In this document: one piece after another, positions 1 through 30,822 of the stretch
How positions within the stretch are numbered: position 1 is the stretch's first letter
Layout of the letters: every line of letters starts with the position of its first letter
NCBI RefSeq assembly: GCF_027595985.1
Contig: NC_073304.1
Span: forward strand, 221,254,500 to 221,318,499
Length of the DNA stretch: 64,000 nucleotides
Source: Sorex araneus
Taxonomy: Eukaryota > Chordata > Mammalia > Eulipotyphla > Soricidae
Direction: 5' to 3'
Translations under genes and position numbers: made by a program
The notes under the pieces: model-generated
Told to the model about the DNA's origin: nothing
The model's input: the letters and a program-made list of their open reading frames with translations, nothing else
Database searches by the model: none

Positions 1-720
1 TGAGGCCTCACAGCTTCTTTTTTGTGATCGGCCAAGGACACGCATATGGTGCTACAGCCGGCGCTCGCGCTGGCGGTAAGAAAGGCAGAGGGTGGCGTGA
101 CAGGGCCCCAGACTCGGGGCGTCAGGGGACAGCCGGGGTTCCTTCCTCCTTCACTGCTTAAGTCTAGTGCTGGGATCTGAGGGCGGCCCCAATCCGGGAA
201 GCCTAAACCAGGCGAGTTTTTCTGGCTCGTCGCTCCTACTCTCCTTATGTAATATCTGAGCAGCTCATCTTTATTTTCTTTCCAAATGCCAAAGTAATCC
301 TTGTTCGCTCTCCCAATTTAAACCACATGCGCCTTCCGCTCAGCTGCCCCCCGGCCCCCGTTCCAGCCACCCTGCCCGAGTCCTTCAGGGCACGAGCTTC
401 TCTCGGTTCTCTCTCCTTTATCAGCTCTGCTGAGGCTTCCGGTGAGGGGGGCGGGGAGAAGGAATGTAGGTCTTCAGCCCCACTGGCAAATGTGGACCAG
501 ATTCCTCTGAAACCCCCTACAAAGATTCCTGTATGAGTGAGGAGTTTTCGCTAAACCATAGTCGGTTGAGAAACCCCTGGCAGGTATGGTTTCAAACTGG
601 TCACGGGGGTCCCCTCAGAGGTGTGGGGGAAGGCGACAAGGACGTGGACTTTTCACTGGATAACCTTGCCGTGTTCTTCTTAACCGCTTGGAAGTGTGGC
701 CTGTTAAAGAAATGAAAACA
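1..720. other. Upstream non-coding sequence, no gene seen
   Basis: No coding exon or recognisable repeat is visible. The short open frames here have no recognisable domain. By synteny this is probably intron 1 or 5' flank of MAP3K14, whose non-coding first exon I cannot locate. Confidence 0.5.
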
Positions 721-886
721 GGGGCCGGGGCAATAGCACAGCGGGGAGGGCGTTTGCTTTGCATGCAGCCGACTCGAGCTCAATCCCCAGCATCCCATAT
801 GGCCCCCCAAGCACCGCCAGGAGTAATTCCTGAGTGCAGAGCCAGGAGTAACCCCAGAGCATCGCTGGGTGTGACCCAAAAAGCAA
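721..886 (+). mobile_element. tRNA-derived SINE, sense
   Basis: Near-full copy with a tRNA-like head (AATAGCACAGCGGGGAGGG), a degraded B-box and the tail GGGTGTGACCCAAAAAGC. Its A-rich 3' end has expanded into the GGAA microsatellite that follows. Confidence 0.9.
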
Positions 887-966
887 AAGAAGGAAGGAAG
901 GAAGGAAGGAAGGAAGGAAGGAAGGAAGGAAGGAAGGAAGGAAGGAAGGAAGGAAGGAAGGAAGGC
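887..966 (+). repeat. (GGAA)n microsatellite
   Basis: About 19 consecutive AAGG units directly follow the SINE tail. This is the usual way a SINE A-tail seeds a tetranucleotide repeat. Confidence 0.95.
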
Positions 967-2235
967 AGGCAGAGGACGCAGCTTGAGCAGTTGAGCGCCC
1001 ACCTTGACTGTGTGAGGGTCCGAGCCCACCTGTGACAGACAGCCCAGAGGCGCAGGGAGGCCCTACAAGGTCAGGACATGCGGAGACCCACAGGGCTGAG
1101 TCAGCAGCAAGTGGTGAGATCAGACTGGCCAGAGCCCAGATCCAGCGTCCAGGGAAACAGTGGTCAGACGCCCAGGACCGCAGCGTCGGGGCTGGGCCCA
1201 CAGGCAGCGCGGCCCAGCCGGAGGAGCCGGCGTTTGGAGATGAGCCTGGCAGCCGGTGGGCGGGAGGAACCGCAGTGAGGGTCGATGGGAGGCCAGCTGC
1301 CCTCAGCCTGCGAGGGGACCCGGAGGCGGCTGCGCCAGGCCGCCGTGGTGGCCCTTGGCGGCCAGTCACCAGTTGTCTTCCGTGCGTCTCACTCACCCCG
1401 CGGTCTGACCTGTGGACGGGGGTGGGGAGACTGAATTTTTGCGGGCAGGTGAGGGCTCTCTTCCATAATGGATCCGTGAGATTTTAGTGATCGATGCGCG
1501 CTCACATTTCACGTCCTCCTTAATGGGAAATGCTGAAACTGCTCCCCGGGGCCGCCGGCCGGGGGATGATGGTGAGCGAGGTGTCGAGACTGGCCCAGAG
1601 CCCTCGGGCTCTCGGCCTGGGGAAAGGCTGGCTCGGGCCTTCCAGAGGCCTTACCTGGAAAGAGTATCGCCACAGCAGGGCTCTCAACACCCACCCACAT
1701 CCGCCCGGCTCCCAAGGGCTCCTCTGTTTGGGACGCCCCTTCGGGGATGTCTCCGGACCTCTCCCGTCCCCCTAGTCTGGGGCCAGAATTCTGCACAGCT
1801 TCTTCTCCCCAACTTAAGCTTTACCCAGCAGCACCTTGAAGCCAGCACAGACCCCTCCCTGGAGCACACGGGCCCCCCACCCGCCAGGCCCTCCCTTTTC
1901 TTGGCCCTCTCACCGGTCGCTCCACCCCAGCCCCCTGGCAGGCAGCCCCATCACCACCCTCGCCCCAAACCCTTCTCTGACACTGTCACCTCTGGGGTGG
2001 AATGTGAGCTCCTCAAGAGGCTGTGCCTTGGGCCTCCGAAGGGGCTGAAAAGAGGAAGCAGCCGGATGAGATTGGTTTTCGACTAATGTCTTATTCAGGA
2101 AGCTGAGTCAGTCCACTCTGCCGTGGGGCCCCCCTGGGAAGCCAGAGTAGACCCTTTCCACGCCCACGGGAGGCGGTCTGCTCTGGCCCCTCTCTGGACA
2201 TGGTTTGGATGGCCCAAAGACTTTGAGTGGTTGCT
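967..2235. other. Non-coding sequence, no gene seen
   Basis: GC-rich single-copy sequence with several overlapping open frames on both strands. None shows a recognisable domain or splice structure, so I treat it as intron or 5' flank. Confidence 0.4.
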
Positions 2236-2352
2236 GTTGCGTGGGGACCACACCTGGCGGTGCTCAGGGCTTCCTCCTGGCTCCGCGCTCCGGGCTTCCT
2301 CCGGGTGTGGCCAGGGATCGAATGCAGATGGGTTGCATGCCAGACAGTCGCG
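2236..2352 (-). mobile_element. SINE fragment, antisense, diverged
   Basis: Reads CACACCTGGCGGTGCTCAGG and then a degenerate B-box region (GGGATCGAATGCAG). It lacks the terminal CTCCAGCCCC, so the 5' head is truncated. Confidence 0.75.
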
Positions 2353-2689
2353 CTCCCCGCTCTTCTTCTCGCTCATTGCTGAGATGAAGGCCTGTGTTTC
2401 CCTGCTGGACCTGGAGCACCGCAGCGCAGAGGGGGAGGACTCGGTATAAGGCGCAGCCCTTTGGCTGCAGAGCTGAGATGCAGAAGTCTGTCCTCCCGTG
2501 GGTGGCACGGAGGGTTGCAGAAGGGCAAGGGAGCACACGTCCACATGGCATCTCAACCCAGCCAGCCGGACAGACGGCAATCCCTCTGCCCCATCCCGGA
2601 AGCTCAGAGAGGAACTTAGAGGAGGAAGCCGTGGATGCCGGGGCCACAGGGACGGCTCCCAGGGTTGAGGGTATGTTTTGTGTCCAGGA

Positions 2690-3290
2690 GGCCCAGTTTG
2701 AGTAGTCTGGTCACCCTGAGCATCGCCGGGAGTGACCCCCAGCAGGGGGCTGGAGTAGCTCCTAGCACTTCTGGGTATGACCCCAAAAAAACAAAACAAA
2801 CAGAAAACTTGGAGACCCACCCCAGGATTCCCGGGCGGGCTCCCGGGACATCAGCTGGTGGCTCCTCAGCGCCCCATAGCTATAATGGTGTGAGTCTTGG
2901 AGAGTTTCTGGGTGTCTCTGAGCCTGTTTTCACATCTGAAAATGAGGTTTTCATGGGCAGAGTAGGGGTTGGGAAGAGAGGAGGCATTGGCTTTGCAGGC
3001 AGCCAACACCAGTTGCACCACTGGGTGTGGCCCTAAAGCAAAAAAATAAATCAATAAAATGATAAATTATTCGTAAACAGGATTGAAGTCCAGACTGGAG
3101 TAGTACTGATAAACCAGTTGTTTGGAGAACTGGAAAGAATCTCAAGAGATTTCCTGGACCAGAGGAAATGGCCCAAAGAGCACACGCTTTGCACATGGGA
3201 GCCCCAGGTGTGATCCCGTGGTCCTCTCCGCACTGCTGGGGATGGCCCCAGGCTCCCCTCCAAAAAAAGAAAAAAAAAATACAAAAGATT
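2690..3290 (+). mobile_element. Cluster of old SINE fragments
   Basis: Three degraded pieces keep parts of the family tail: around 2716-2800 (ends GGTATGACCCC plus A-run), 2965-3055 (GGGTGTGGCCC plus A-rich) and 3130-3280 (A-rich end). All are too diverged to give exact ends. Confidence 0.5.
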
Positions 3291-3439
3291 TCTGATTTCC
3301 TCATCCACTGGCTTTTGAACTCTCTTCCTTGGCGATTTAGGATTCTGTGGCGGCCTTGGGTGATGAAGGCAGGCAAGCCCTCCATCCCGAGCCCTGCCAT
3401 TCTTCTAGCACTTTCATATAGATGGGGTGAGCTGGTCCT

Positions 3440-3795
3440 ACTGCTGCCAGAGAGAGAGTACGACAGGTAGAGCACTGCATTGCATGCTAGACTCATTCCC
3501 GGCACCCCATAAGCTCCCCTGAGCAGTACCAGGAATGACTTCTGAAGCTCAGAGCACTGCCAGGTGTGACCCACAAACAAAACTAAACCAAAAATGGGCC
3601 TCCTAGGGCTGGAGAGAGAGAAAGTACAGTGGGTAGGGCCCTTGCCTTGTACCTGGCTGACCCAGGTTTGATCCCCAGCATCCCATATGGTCCCCTATAT
3701 ACCACCGGGAGAAATTTCTGAGTGTAGAGCCAGGAGTTACCCCTGAGTATCTCTGGGGTAAGAGATACTTGGCCCAAAGCCAAATTTTTTTTAAA
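3440..3795 (+). mobile_element. Two tandem diverged SINEs, sense
   Basis: The first copy (about 3440-3590) ends AGGTGTGACCCACAAAC. The second (about 3604-3795) begins GGGCTGGAGAGAGAGAAAGT, keeps the box GGTTTGATCCCCAGCATCCC and ends in a T/A-rich tail. Confidence 0.8.
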
Positions 3796-3810
3796 AAATG
3801 GTCTTACCAC

Positions 3811-4075
3811 TTCTATATGTGTGTATCACTGTAGCACTGTCATCCTGTTGTTTATCGATTTGCTCAAGCAGGCACCAGTGACATCTCCATTGTGAGACTT
3901 GTTACTGTTTTGGGTTATCAAATATGCCACGGGTAGCTTGCCAGGCTCTGCTGTGTGGACAGGATACACTCGGTAGCTTGCCAGGCTCTCCGGAAGGGAC
4001 GGAGAAATCAAACCCGGGTTGGCCGTGTGCAGGGCAAACACCCTACCTGCTGTGCTATCACTCCAGTCCCACCAT
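3811..4075 (-). mobile_element. Long-tail SINE variant, antisense
   Basis: On the minus strand it begins with the common tRNA-like head (GGGACTGGAGTGATAGCACA) and B-box, then changes to a different 3' body. On the plus strand that body reads GTAGCTTGCCAGGCTCTCC and GTGACATCTCCATTGTGAGA. The same body occurs in sense at 17529-17795, so it is a distinct subfamily and not simple decay. Confidence 0.8.
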
Positions 4076-5027
4076 ATAAACATTCGCCTTAATTCTGCTC
4101 CTTAATAATATTAGTCACTTTGTATGGACACAGTTAGAGATACATTAAGCTTATAGGATGGCTCTCCTGGGGGCATCTCGCTATAGATCCCAGATAAACA
4201 TAGGAATGGGAGTGCGTCGGGAGCACTGTGATGGGTATTACTCAGTAAACCTAAGCTCCCTGCGGACAGGGAGAAAGGACGAACCTGTCTGTGTATATAT
4301 TACATATATTATAGACCAGGCTGGAACCGATGTCTTCTGGTTCCATTATTTTTGTACCATCCAATTAGCTAGAACTTCATTTAGCCCTAACCCCATTCCT
4401 GTCCCAGAATCGCAGGCACAATAAGGTTCGGCCGTTGGAGAAAGCGTAGCTCTCCAAGACCAGCACGTCCTCCTTGTGCAGGCCGAGGACTCTGCCCGCC
4501 CAGTGTGATGTGCGTAACAGGAACTGTTTTGGATTGCTCACTTGATCTGAGCTGGTGTGAGAGTGCAGAGCCGCGCACAGCTAGTGGCTGCCATACCCGA
4601 CCCTCGGCCTGAGGCCTAAGGCAGGGGCCAGATGGTGACCCCGGCCCCTTGGCCTCAGAGTCACCCGGAGACTGGGTTCCAAGGACAGAAACTGGCCCCC
4701 TGCCCAGCAGCGGCTTGAGTCGGTCCGGCTAACTCGAGAACTTCAAGAAGTCACTTGAGAGCTCGTCTGGTTTATCCGGACTGGCTGTCGGGATGGAATG
4801 TGCCGCATTATCGGGCTCTTCCTTCGTGGGTGAGAGTGGAACCAGGATCGGGCACTTGGCCTTGGCCTTGATCTTCGGGCCGTAGCAGTCCTCTGGGAAA
4901 TGTCAGACCTTTCCTTTAGAGAATGTGGTGAAAGCTCAGGGCCTTGAACTGTCCAAGCCACGTGGAGCTCGGTGGGGGCTCGCCAGCCTCCCCAGAGTCG
5001 TCCTGGAACCCAGTCATTCCTCAGCCA

Positions 5028-5195
5028 GAGGGGCCAAACAGTAGTGCAGCAGGTAGGGCACTGGCCCTGCATGCGGCCGACCTGCATCCAATCCCCAGCA
5101 TCCCATGTGGTTTCCCGCCCCCCCACCCCGACCCTGCCAGGAGTAACCCCAGAGCACTACCAGGTGTGGCCTGAGAACAAAAACAAACAAACCAA
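5028..5195 (+). mobile_element. SINE, sense, diverged
   Basis: Contains AGTAGTGCAGCAGGTAGGGC, CCCAGCATCCCATGTGG, a C-rich insertion in the middle, and CAGGTGTGGCCTGAGAAC followed by an A-rich tail. Confidence 0.85.
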
Positions 5196-5430
5196 AAAAG
5201 CCTCATCGGGTCAGAGAGAACTCAGCGGAGTGAACTCACGCAAAGTGTGCCTTAATGCTCGGCACCGGTTCTATTCCCCAGCGGCGCCAGAAGTGAATGG
5301 AACCAGGGTATGGCCCCCGAACAAAGGCACACCTGGGACTTTGCCTGGGACTGGGATCTAGCCTAGCAGTCATGCACTTGCCTTACATGCGTGAGACCCC
5401 AGCACTGGGGGGTGGGGGGTGGGGCAGAAA
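5196..5430 (+). mobile_element. Old SINE remnants
   Basis: Weak matches only (for example CTATTCCCCAGC near 5270 and CTTGCCTTACATGCGTGAGA near 5378). They are probably ancient copies of the same tRNA-headed SINE. Confidence 0.4.
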
Positions 5431-5504
5431 AAAATTTCCTCAGCTGGGACCAAAAGTCTCTAACCAATGAGGGCGTCGGGTGTGAGTGTCAGGGCCCAAG
5501 ATTG

Positions 5505-5680
5505 TTGTTCCGGGCTCAGAGCATGCGTACACAGCGGGGCGGGCACCTGCCTTGCTCACGGCCCACCAGGTTTGACCCCCATATGGCTCCTGAGCCCACC
5601 ACCAGGAGAGCATCTGAGCCAAATGAACCCCTAAGCACTTCTGGGTGTGCCCTGTTTCCCCCTCCCCCCTCAAAAAAAAA
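5505..5680 (+). mobile_element. SINE, sense, diverged
   Basis: Head and middle are recognisable (GTACACAGCGGGGCGGGCAC, GGTTTGACCCCCATATGG) and it ends CTTCTGGGTGTGCCC before a C/A-rich tail. Confidence 0.75.
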
Positions 5681-5825
5681 GTGTTGTCCAGAGCAGGTGT
5701 TCAGGCAGGTAAGTCCAGGTCCTTCCAGGACCCTCCCTGCCATTCTAGCCCAGACTGCTCCGGGGAGAGACCCCCATCACGACAGAAGCCAGAGCACAGG
5801 CAGTGGACTCACTTCAGGCACCAGG

Positions 5826-5828
5826 ACA

Positions 5829-5873
<45 letters not shown>

Positions 5874-5945
5874 GTCCACCCGCTCCTTTCCCTGTGCTTT
5901 CACACACACACATACACACACGTCCACCCGCTCCTTTCCCTGTGC

Positions 5946-5997
<52 letters not shown>

Positions 5998-6070
5998 GTC
6001 CACCCCTTTCCCTGTGCTTTCACACACACACACACACACACACATCTACCCCCTCCTTTCCCTGTGCTTT

Positions 6071-6109
<39 letters not shown>

Positions 6110-6210
6110 ACACACACACACACACACAGAGGTCTACCCCAGCTCCTTTCCCTGTGCTTTCACAAACACACACGTCCACCCCGCTCCTTTCCCTGTGCTT
6201 TCCCTCGGGG
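5826..6210. repeat. Composite (CA)n and 18-bp spacer repeat
   Basis: Blocks of (CA)n alternate with a conserved spacer whose core is CTTTCCCTGTGCTT. I count six spacer copies (near 5885, 5932, 6004, 6056, 6147, 6187), each preceded by a GTCCACCC- or TCTACCCC-like stretch. The array yields long His/Thr-rich open frames that are not genes. Confidence 0.9.
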
Positions 6211-7778
6211 GAGCCAGGGCGCATGGGGGCTCCGCCTTGCCTTCAGAAAGGCACAGCCGATTCCCACACAGTCGTCACTCCCCCTACTCCAGGTCACAGG
6301 AGAGGAGGAACAAAGCCACGAGGCGACCAGCGGGGCTAACAGGCCCGGGACCAAGCCCAGACAGCATCCCAGACTTAAAGCAGAGCCTACAGAGACGGGA
6401 GGGGGCGGGGGCTCCTGCCAGCCCAGTGTCCCCAGAATAGCCCTTGGAAGTCCTTGAGGGGGTGAGTCACGGTCACGTGCCCAGCACAGCCCGTGTGGCA
6501 CCTCTCCTGGTCAGGACGCATGGCCCCAGGAGGTGAGGGCCCCCCCTCTTCCCCGTGCCCTTCACGTGGCCAGGCTGGCTCCCCCGCAGCCTCCTAGGGG
6601 CTCTGCCCACGGCGGGCACTGTCACAGGGAGCTGGACGAGGCCCTGAGCCCGTGAGCCCAGTTGCCTGTGTGAGCGGGAGGGAGGCTGGGCCTGGCCTGC
6701 AGCCACTCAGCAACCAGATAAAAGGGTCACCCCGGGGTGCATGCCGGGCCTGCCCACAGCCTCTCAAGCAGGTGGAGGCCAGGGGAGGCCGAGCGGTGAG
6801 ACCCCCCCCCCCGGCTCATCTCTGCCATTGACGGGACTCCCTCTTGTCCTGACCCTGGATTGCTCGAGCCTCGGCAGGTCATCCCCAGTTCCCTCCGCTG
6901 GCCGTGGCCCCCCGCAGCTCCCCAGGGGCTCTCCTCTCCACTCTGCTCCCCAGAGAGATGTGAGGTAGCAGCCTGGCCCAGCGGCCCCCAAAAACTGCAG
7001 GCGAATGGCCTTGGGTCTGTTTGTGTCTGTTTTGCTGGGGGTCCACACCCAGTGAGGTTCAGGCCTTCTTCCTGGTAGGTTCAAGGGACCCCGTGGGGTG
7101 CCAGGGGTCGGACCCAGGCAGGCCTGTTTGCTCGAGTGGCAATGAAGTGGTTACACCTCCCTGCCTCTGTCGGGAGGGCGGGACTCGGAGCCGGTTCCGC
7201 TCTCCAAGGGGCTGGACCGCTCTGGGAGGATGGAGGTTGTTCACTGGGGGCTTCCCTAAGAGCACCCCTTTCTAAGCCTCCAGATCAGCAGATTGACTAA
7301 CCTGACAGCTGCTGATCCAAAGGTGGGGGCCCTTGAGGGCGGGGCTGGGAGACATCGTTGCAGTGACCCCCCCCCCACACACACACACAACCCTCATACC
7401 ACCTCTGATCTCAGGGAGCTTCAGCCTGCTGCGTCCCAGCTCCCTGAGGCTCCGTGACCTGCCACTGTGCCCCCAGTGCAGAGGGGCCAGCCTGCCATCC
7501 TCCGGAGCCAGGGTCCCAGTGTCGGGGCCCGTCTGCACAGCGGCCCTCCTGGGGGTCGTCCAAAGCAAGTCATGCCTCAGAAGGTCCCCCGGGAGTCAGC
7601 CCCCGTGGAGATGGTGCCATGCTCTTGCCCGTGGATCTGGCCTCCTCACCCCCACCCCCACCTTTGGGCTTTATCCTGTCTTACGGGAGGTGGAGGTTGG
7701 TGTCAGAAACTCAGAAACGACACTGTTAGATGTTGCCTGTTAGGGGAAAAGAAGATGATGTCTAGAAATCTCCATCTA
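6211..7778. other. Non-coding sequence with one SINE fragment
   Basis: No coding exon recognised. An antisense, strongly diverged SINE piece lies at about 7027-7140 (GGTCCACACCCAGTGAGG to GGTCGGACCCAGG). The rest is GC-rich single-copy sequence. Confidence 0.45.
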
Positions 7779-7928
7779 GGGGGGCTGGAGCGGGTAGGGT
7801 GTTTGCCTTGCACGCAGCCGACCCAGGTTCGATTCCCAGCTTGCCATATGGTCCCCCAGCACCACCAGGAGTAATTCCTGTCAAATGCCAGGTGTGACCC
7901 AAAAGGCTAAAAAAAAAACAAAAAAAAA
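7779..7928 (+). mobile_element. SINE, sense, internally deleted
   Basis: Starts GGGGGGCTGGAGCGGGTAGG, so about 10 bases of the A-box region are missing. It keeps GGTTCGATTCCCAGC and GGTGTGACCCAAAAGG plus an A-tail. The damaged A-box should leave it unable to drive Pol III transcription. Confidence 0.9.
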
Positions 7929-7963
7929 CCTCCATCATACATACATGACTCTGTCCATTCATG

Positions 7964-7964
<1 letters not shown>

Positions 7965-8010
<46 letters not shown>
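7965..8010. repeat. (CA)n microsatellite
   Basis: About 22 uninterrupted CA units, 0.3 kb upstream of the first MAP3K14 coding exon. Confidence 0.95.
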
Positions 8011-8013
<3 letters not shown>

Positions 8014-8323
8014 TGTGTGGCCCCCTACTCCTACAAGGAAACGAAACCAAACCTGGTTGGAGAAAAGCCACAGGGGACAGTGTAGCCCAGTCCTCCAAGA
8101 AGGGAGGGTCGCCCCAAATCAGGGACAATCTCCAGGTTTGCATGTGGCCCGCCGCCCTGTTCATGCGACAAGCAGGAGATTGAGCCCCGGGAGCAGTGGC
8201 GGGGGCCTGGGCGTGGCGCTGTCCCCGAGGAGGCTCAGCGGGGCGTCCACGGAGGGGCCACCCCGACAGGGGGCCGGCAGTGACGCCCCGCCCGCCTCGC
8301 GCAGGTGAGCGTCGGCCCGGGAG

Positions 8324-28063
<19,740 letters not shown>

Positions 28064-28720
28064 AACAGGCCTAGAACAGGCCCGCACGCCGCTCTCTCTC
28101 CGCCTGAGCAGAACTGCCTCCGGGCTCCAAGTGGACGGAGCGTGTGAAATCTGCAAGGGCTGTTTAGTGGGGTGCCCTTCCCACCGCCGCCCCCCAGCCC
28201 CCGTCACCGGGGTGCTTCCAGGCCCACCTCTGGGGACAGTCACGGGGGCAGTTGTCCTGGCATCCGGGGTGCCCCAGCTTGGTGGGGACACAGGTCCACA
28301 CAGGCCGAGCCCCCGCTTCAGCCAGCGGCCAAGGCGGCATCAGTGAAACGGTTCTCAGAGCCCAGGCCTGAGAGCGAGGCTGCCCCTCCCCCTAGCCGAC
28401 CCTCAGTGCCCGGACCCAGTGCTGGGTGACAGGCCGGCGGGCGCGGGAGGGCCCGGCAGACAGAGGTGCTCACCCCCACACACACACCAGCTTCCCGGCC
28501 CAGCCCTGCCCTGGCCACGGGCGCTGCCCACTGCACTTTACACCCCGATGACCTCAAAGCACTTTCACAGTCGCCCTCTGGGAGGGCGGGGGGCATTGTG
28601 TGAGCAGGACTGGGCCGGGAGACGGCGTGACGAGACCCGCTGCTCTCCGTACGTGACCCCTTGAGATGCCCCCCATGGCCTGCCCCCAGGTTGCCAGTCA
28701 GGACTCATTGTAGCATTAAA
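28064..28720 (+). other. MAP3K14: MAP3K14 3' UTR
   Basis: Non-coding sequence from the stop codon to the ATTAAA hexamer. The length of about 0.65 kb is inferred from that signal. The segment 28130-28235 recurs, diverged, at 29200-29315. Confidence 0.6.
28715..28720 (+). promoter_or_regulatory. MAP3K14: Probable MAP3K14 poly(A) signal (ATTAAA)
   Basis: The commonest variant hexamer, about 650 bases after the stop and followed within 15-40 bases by GT-rich sequence (TTGTGGGGGG, TGTTTGTCTCGG). Confidence 0.6.
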
Positions 28721-28904
28721 TCAACTGTGAATTGTGGGGGGCCACAGGACTGTTTGTCTCGGTTTCTGGGGTGAGGGGCATCTCCTGGGAGTCCTCCCTG
28801 CAGAGTCCTCCTCCCCACACCTGGCCAGGATTGTTCCCGCCCAGCCACACTGACTCACGCAGACTTCAGCCAGTAGGAACTCAGACAAAAAGCCTGGGCT
28901 GGGG

Positions 28905-29086
28905 GCTGGAGCGATAGCACAGCGGGTAGGGCGTTTGCCTTGCACGCAGCCGACCCAGGTTTGATTCCCAGCATCCCATAGGGTCCCCTGAACACCGCCA
29001 GGAGTAATTCCTGAGTGCAAAGACAGGAGTAACCCCTGTGCATCGTCGGGTGTGACCCAAAAAGCAAAAAAAAAAAAAAAAAAAAA
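28905..29086 (+). mobile_element. SINE, sense, full length
   Basis: GGGGCTGGAGCGATAGCACA, GGTTTGATTCCCAGCATCCC and GTGACCCAAAAAGC followed by more than 20 A. It lies between the two copies of the duplicated 3'-UTR segment. Confidence 0.96.
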
Positions 29087-29199
29087 GACTGGGCTGATAA
29101 CAGCTAGGCACACCCCAGCCACCCCCACCCGAGCCCCGGCCACCCCCACCTGAGCCCCGGCCATCCCCACTCTCACCTGGCTGCCGCCCGCCTCTGCCT

Positions 29200-29315
29200 T
29201 GATGGACGGAGTGTGTGAAATCCCCAAGGGCCATTTCCAGCCATGGTGGTGGGGTGGATGCCCTTCCCACCACACCCACACACACACCGGGGTGCTTCCA
29301 GGCCCACCTCCGGGC
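29200..29315 (+). repeat. Diverged second copy of MAP3K14 3'-UTR segment
   Basis: GGACGGAGTGTGTGAAATC and ACCGGGGTGCTTCCAGGCCC match 28131-28232 (GGACGGAGCGTGTGAAATC, ACCGGGGTGCTTCCAGGCCC) with small indels between. It is a direct duplication about 1.07 kb downstream. Confidence 0.85.
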
Positions 29316-30658
29316 TGCCCGCTTTCCCTGGTTAGGCAAGAAAGCATGGTGGCCACAGGACAGCCCCTGGTCAGCACCCAGCTCAGGCCAAGGTGGAGGG
29401 GACAGCCGCGCCACAGCCTGGCCACTGACCAGGCACACAGGCCAGCTGCATGCCACAGCCCAGAACCAGTGTCCCATCCTCCCCCGTAACCCCCCAACAC
29501 CAGCTCCTGTCCCCAAGACCTAAGCTCCTGCATGCGGGCGCTGACCCAGGCTGCTGGGGTGCAGGGCCTGGCGTGATGGGACCAGGCGCCAGGTCTGGTC
29601 TAGCCCGGCTTCTGCTGACGCTCTGTGCAAATACCTGTGTACCTTGGGGCTAAGACAGCAAAGCCAGTGGGTGCTGGGGTCCTCGGGGGCCCCGGCCGGC
29701 ACCAGCACTCCGCAGTTCCTTGCCAATGGCTGCCAGTGGCGGGTTTCTCTAGCACAGCCCCCTGCCCTGAGCCGGCAGCGGGGGGGCTCTTGAGAGCAAG
29801 GCTCCAACTGCCTTCTCGCCTCAGGACCCCCACCAGCACAGGGACGGCAGCCCGGTGCCACCCCTGGGGAACTCGGGCCGGGGGGTGCATGCCTGCCGCC
29901 AGCTCTGTGCACTCTAGGCTGTGCCGACTCATGGATTCCAAACTTCAGGTCATTCCCGGTCGCATCCTACCGTCTCTGGTGGGTACTTGGAGCAACCTCG
30001 GGGAACAGCTGTCTGCTTCACAGACACTCTCCAGCACCTCCCCGGTACTTCTCGCCTTCCCCCGAGCAGGGATGTTTGCCCCGTAGAGGCAAACGTGGGG
30101 TCCTCTTCTCCAGACCCCCTCACCCCAGAGGCAAGAGCCAGCATCAAACACTAGCCATGAGTGGACCCCCCCCCCGAGCAGCTTCCCCCCTTTTTTACAC
30201 ATCCCTGGGGCCAGCAGACTCCTGCAGACACCTGCACCCTCCTGCGAGGCTCGGCGTGGCCCGTCCTGGCTGGGAAGAGCTAGAAGGGTGAACCCCGAGG
30301 TCTAGCCCAGAGAAGGGGACCGAGGAGGCAGAGGCGGGACTGGCCCGCGGGAATAGAGACTCCTGGGTCCAGGAAACGGCTCTGCAAGGACAATGAGCCC
30401 CAGAAGCTGGTGCCGTGCTCAGGGATAGCCAGGCTGCTCCAAGGCCTGGCTACAGGCTGGGACAGGCCCGTCAGGACAGACCAGGCGGGACCTTGAGGCC
30501 AGCACGTGGCCACATCTTGGAGGCAGGTGTGGGCCTGGGGGCTCAGGGGCTCCTGGAGACGCCCAGGCCAAGGGAGCTGGATTCCAGGGGCCCAGCCAGG
30601 CACACTCAGCCCTCGGTGCTTAGCTGGTACCAGGAAGACATCCTTGGAGATGGTGGCC

Positions 30659-30822
30659 TGGGGCCTCGGTACAGCCGGGAGGGCACTTGCCTTGCGCACC
30701 ACTGACCTAGGTTCGATGCCCGGGTATCCCATAGGGCACAGCTCCAGCGTCGTCAGGAGTGATTCCTGAGTGCCGAGCCAGGAGTCACCGCTGAGCACCA
30801 CCAGGTGTGGCCCTGGGGTTGG
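30659..30822 (+). mobile_element. SINE, sense, diverged
   Basis: TACAGCCGGGAGGGCACTTG, GGTTCGATGCCCGGGTATCC and CACCAGGTGTGGCCC. Confidence 0.85.

Noticed and set aside
5391..6457. Open frames of 349 and 270 codons rich in His-Thr
   Set aside because: Produced by the (CA)n composite repeat, with no start context, splice partner or domain.
1..8300. MAP3K14 non-coding first exon or promoter
   Set aside because: No sequence feature lets me place it. GC content alone is not enough.
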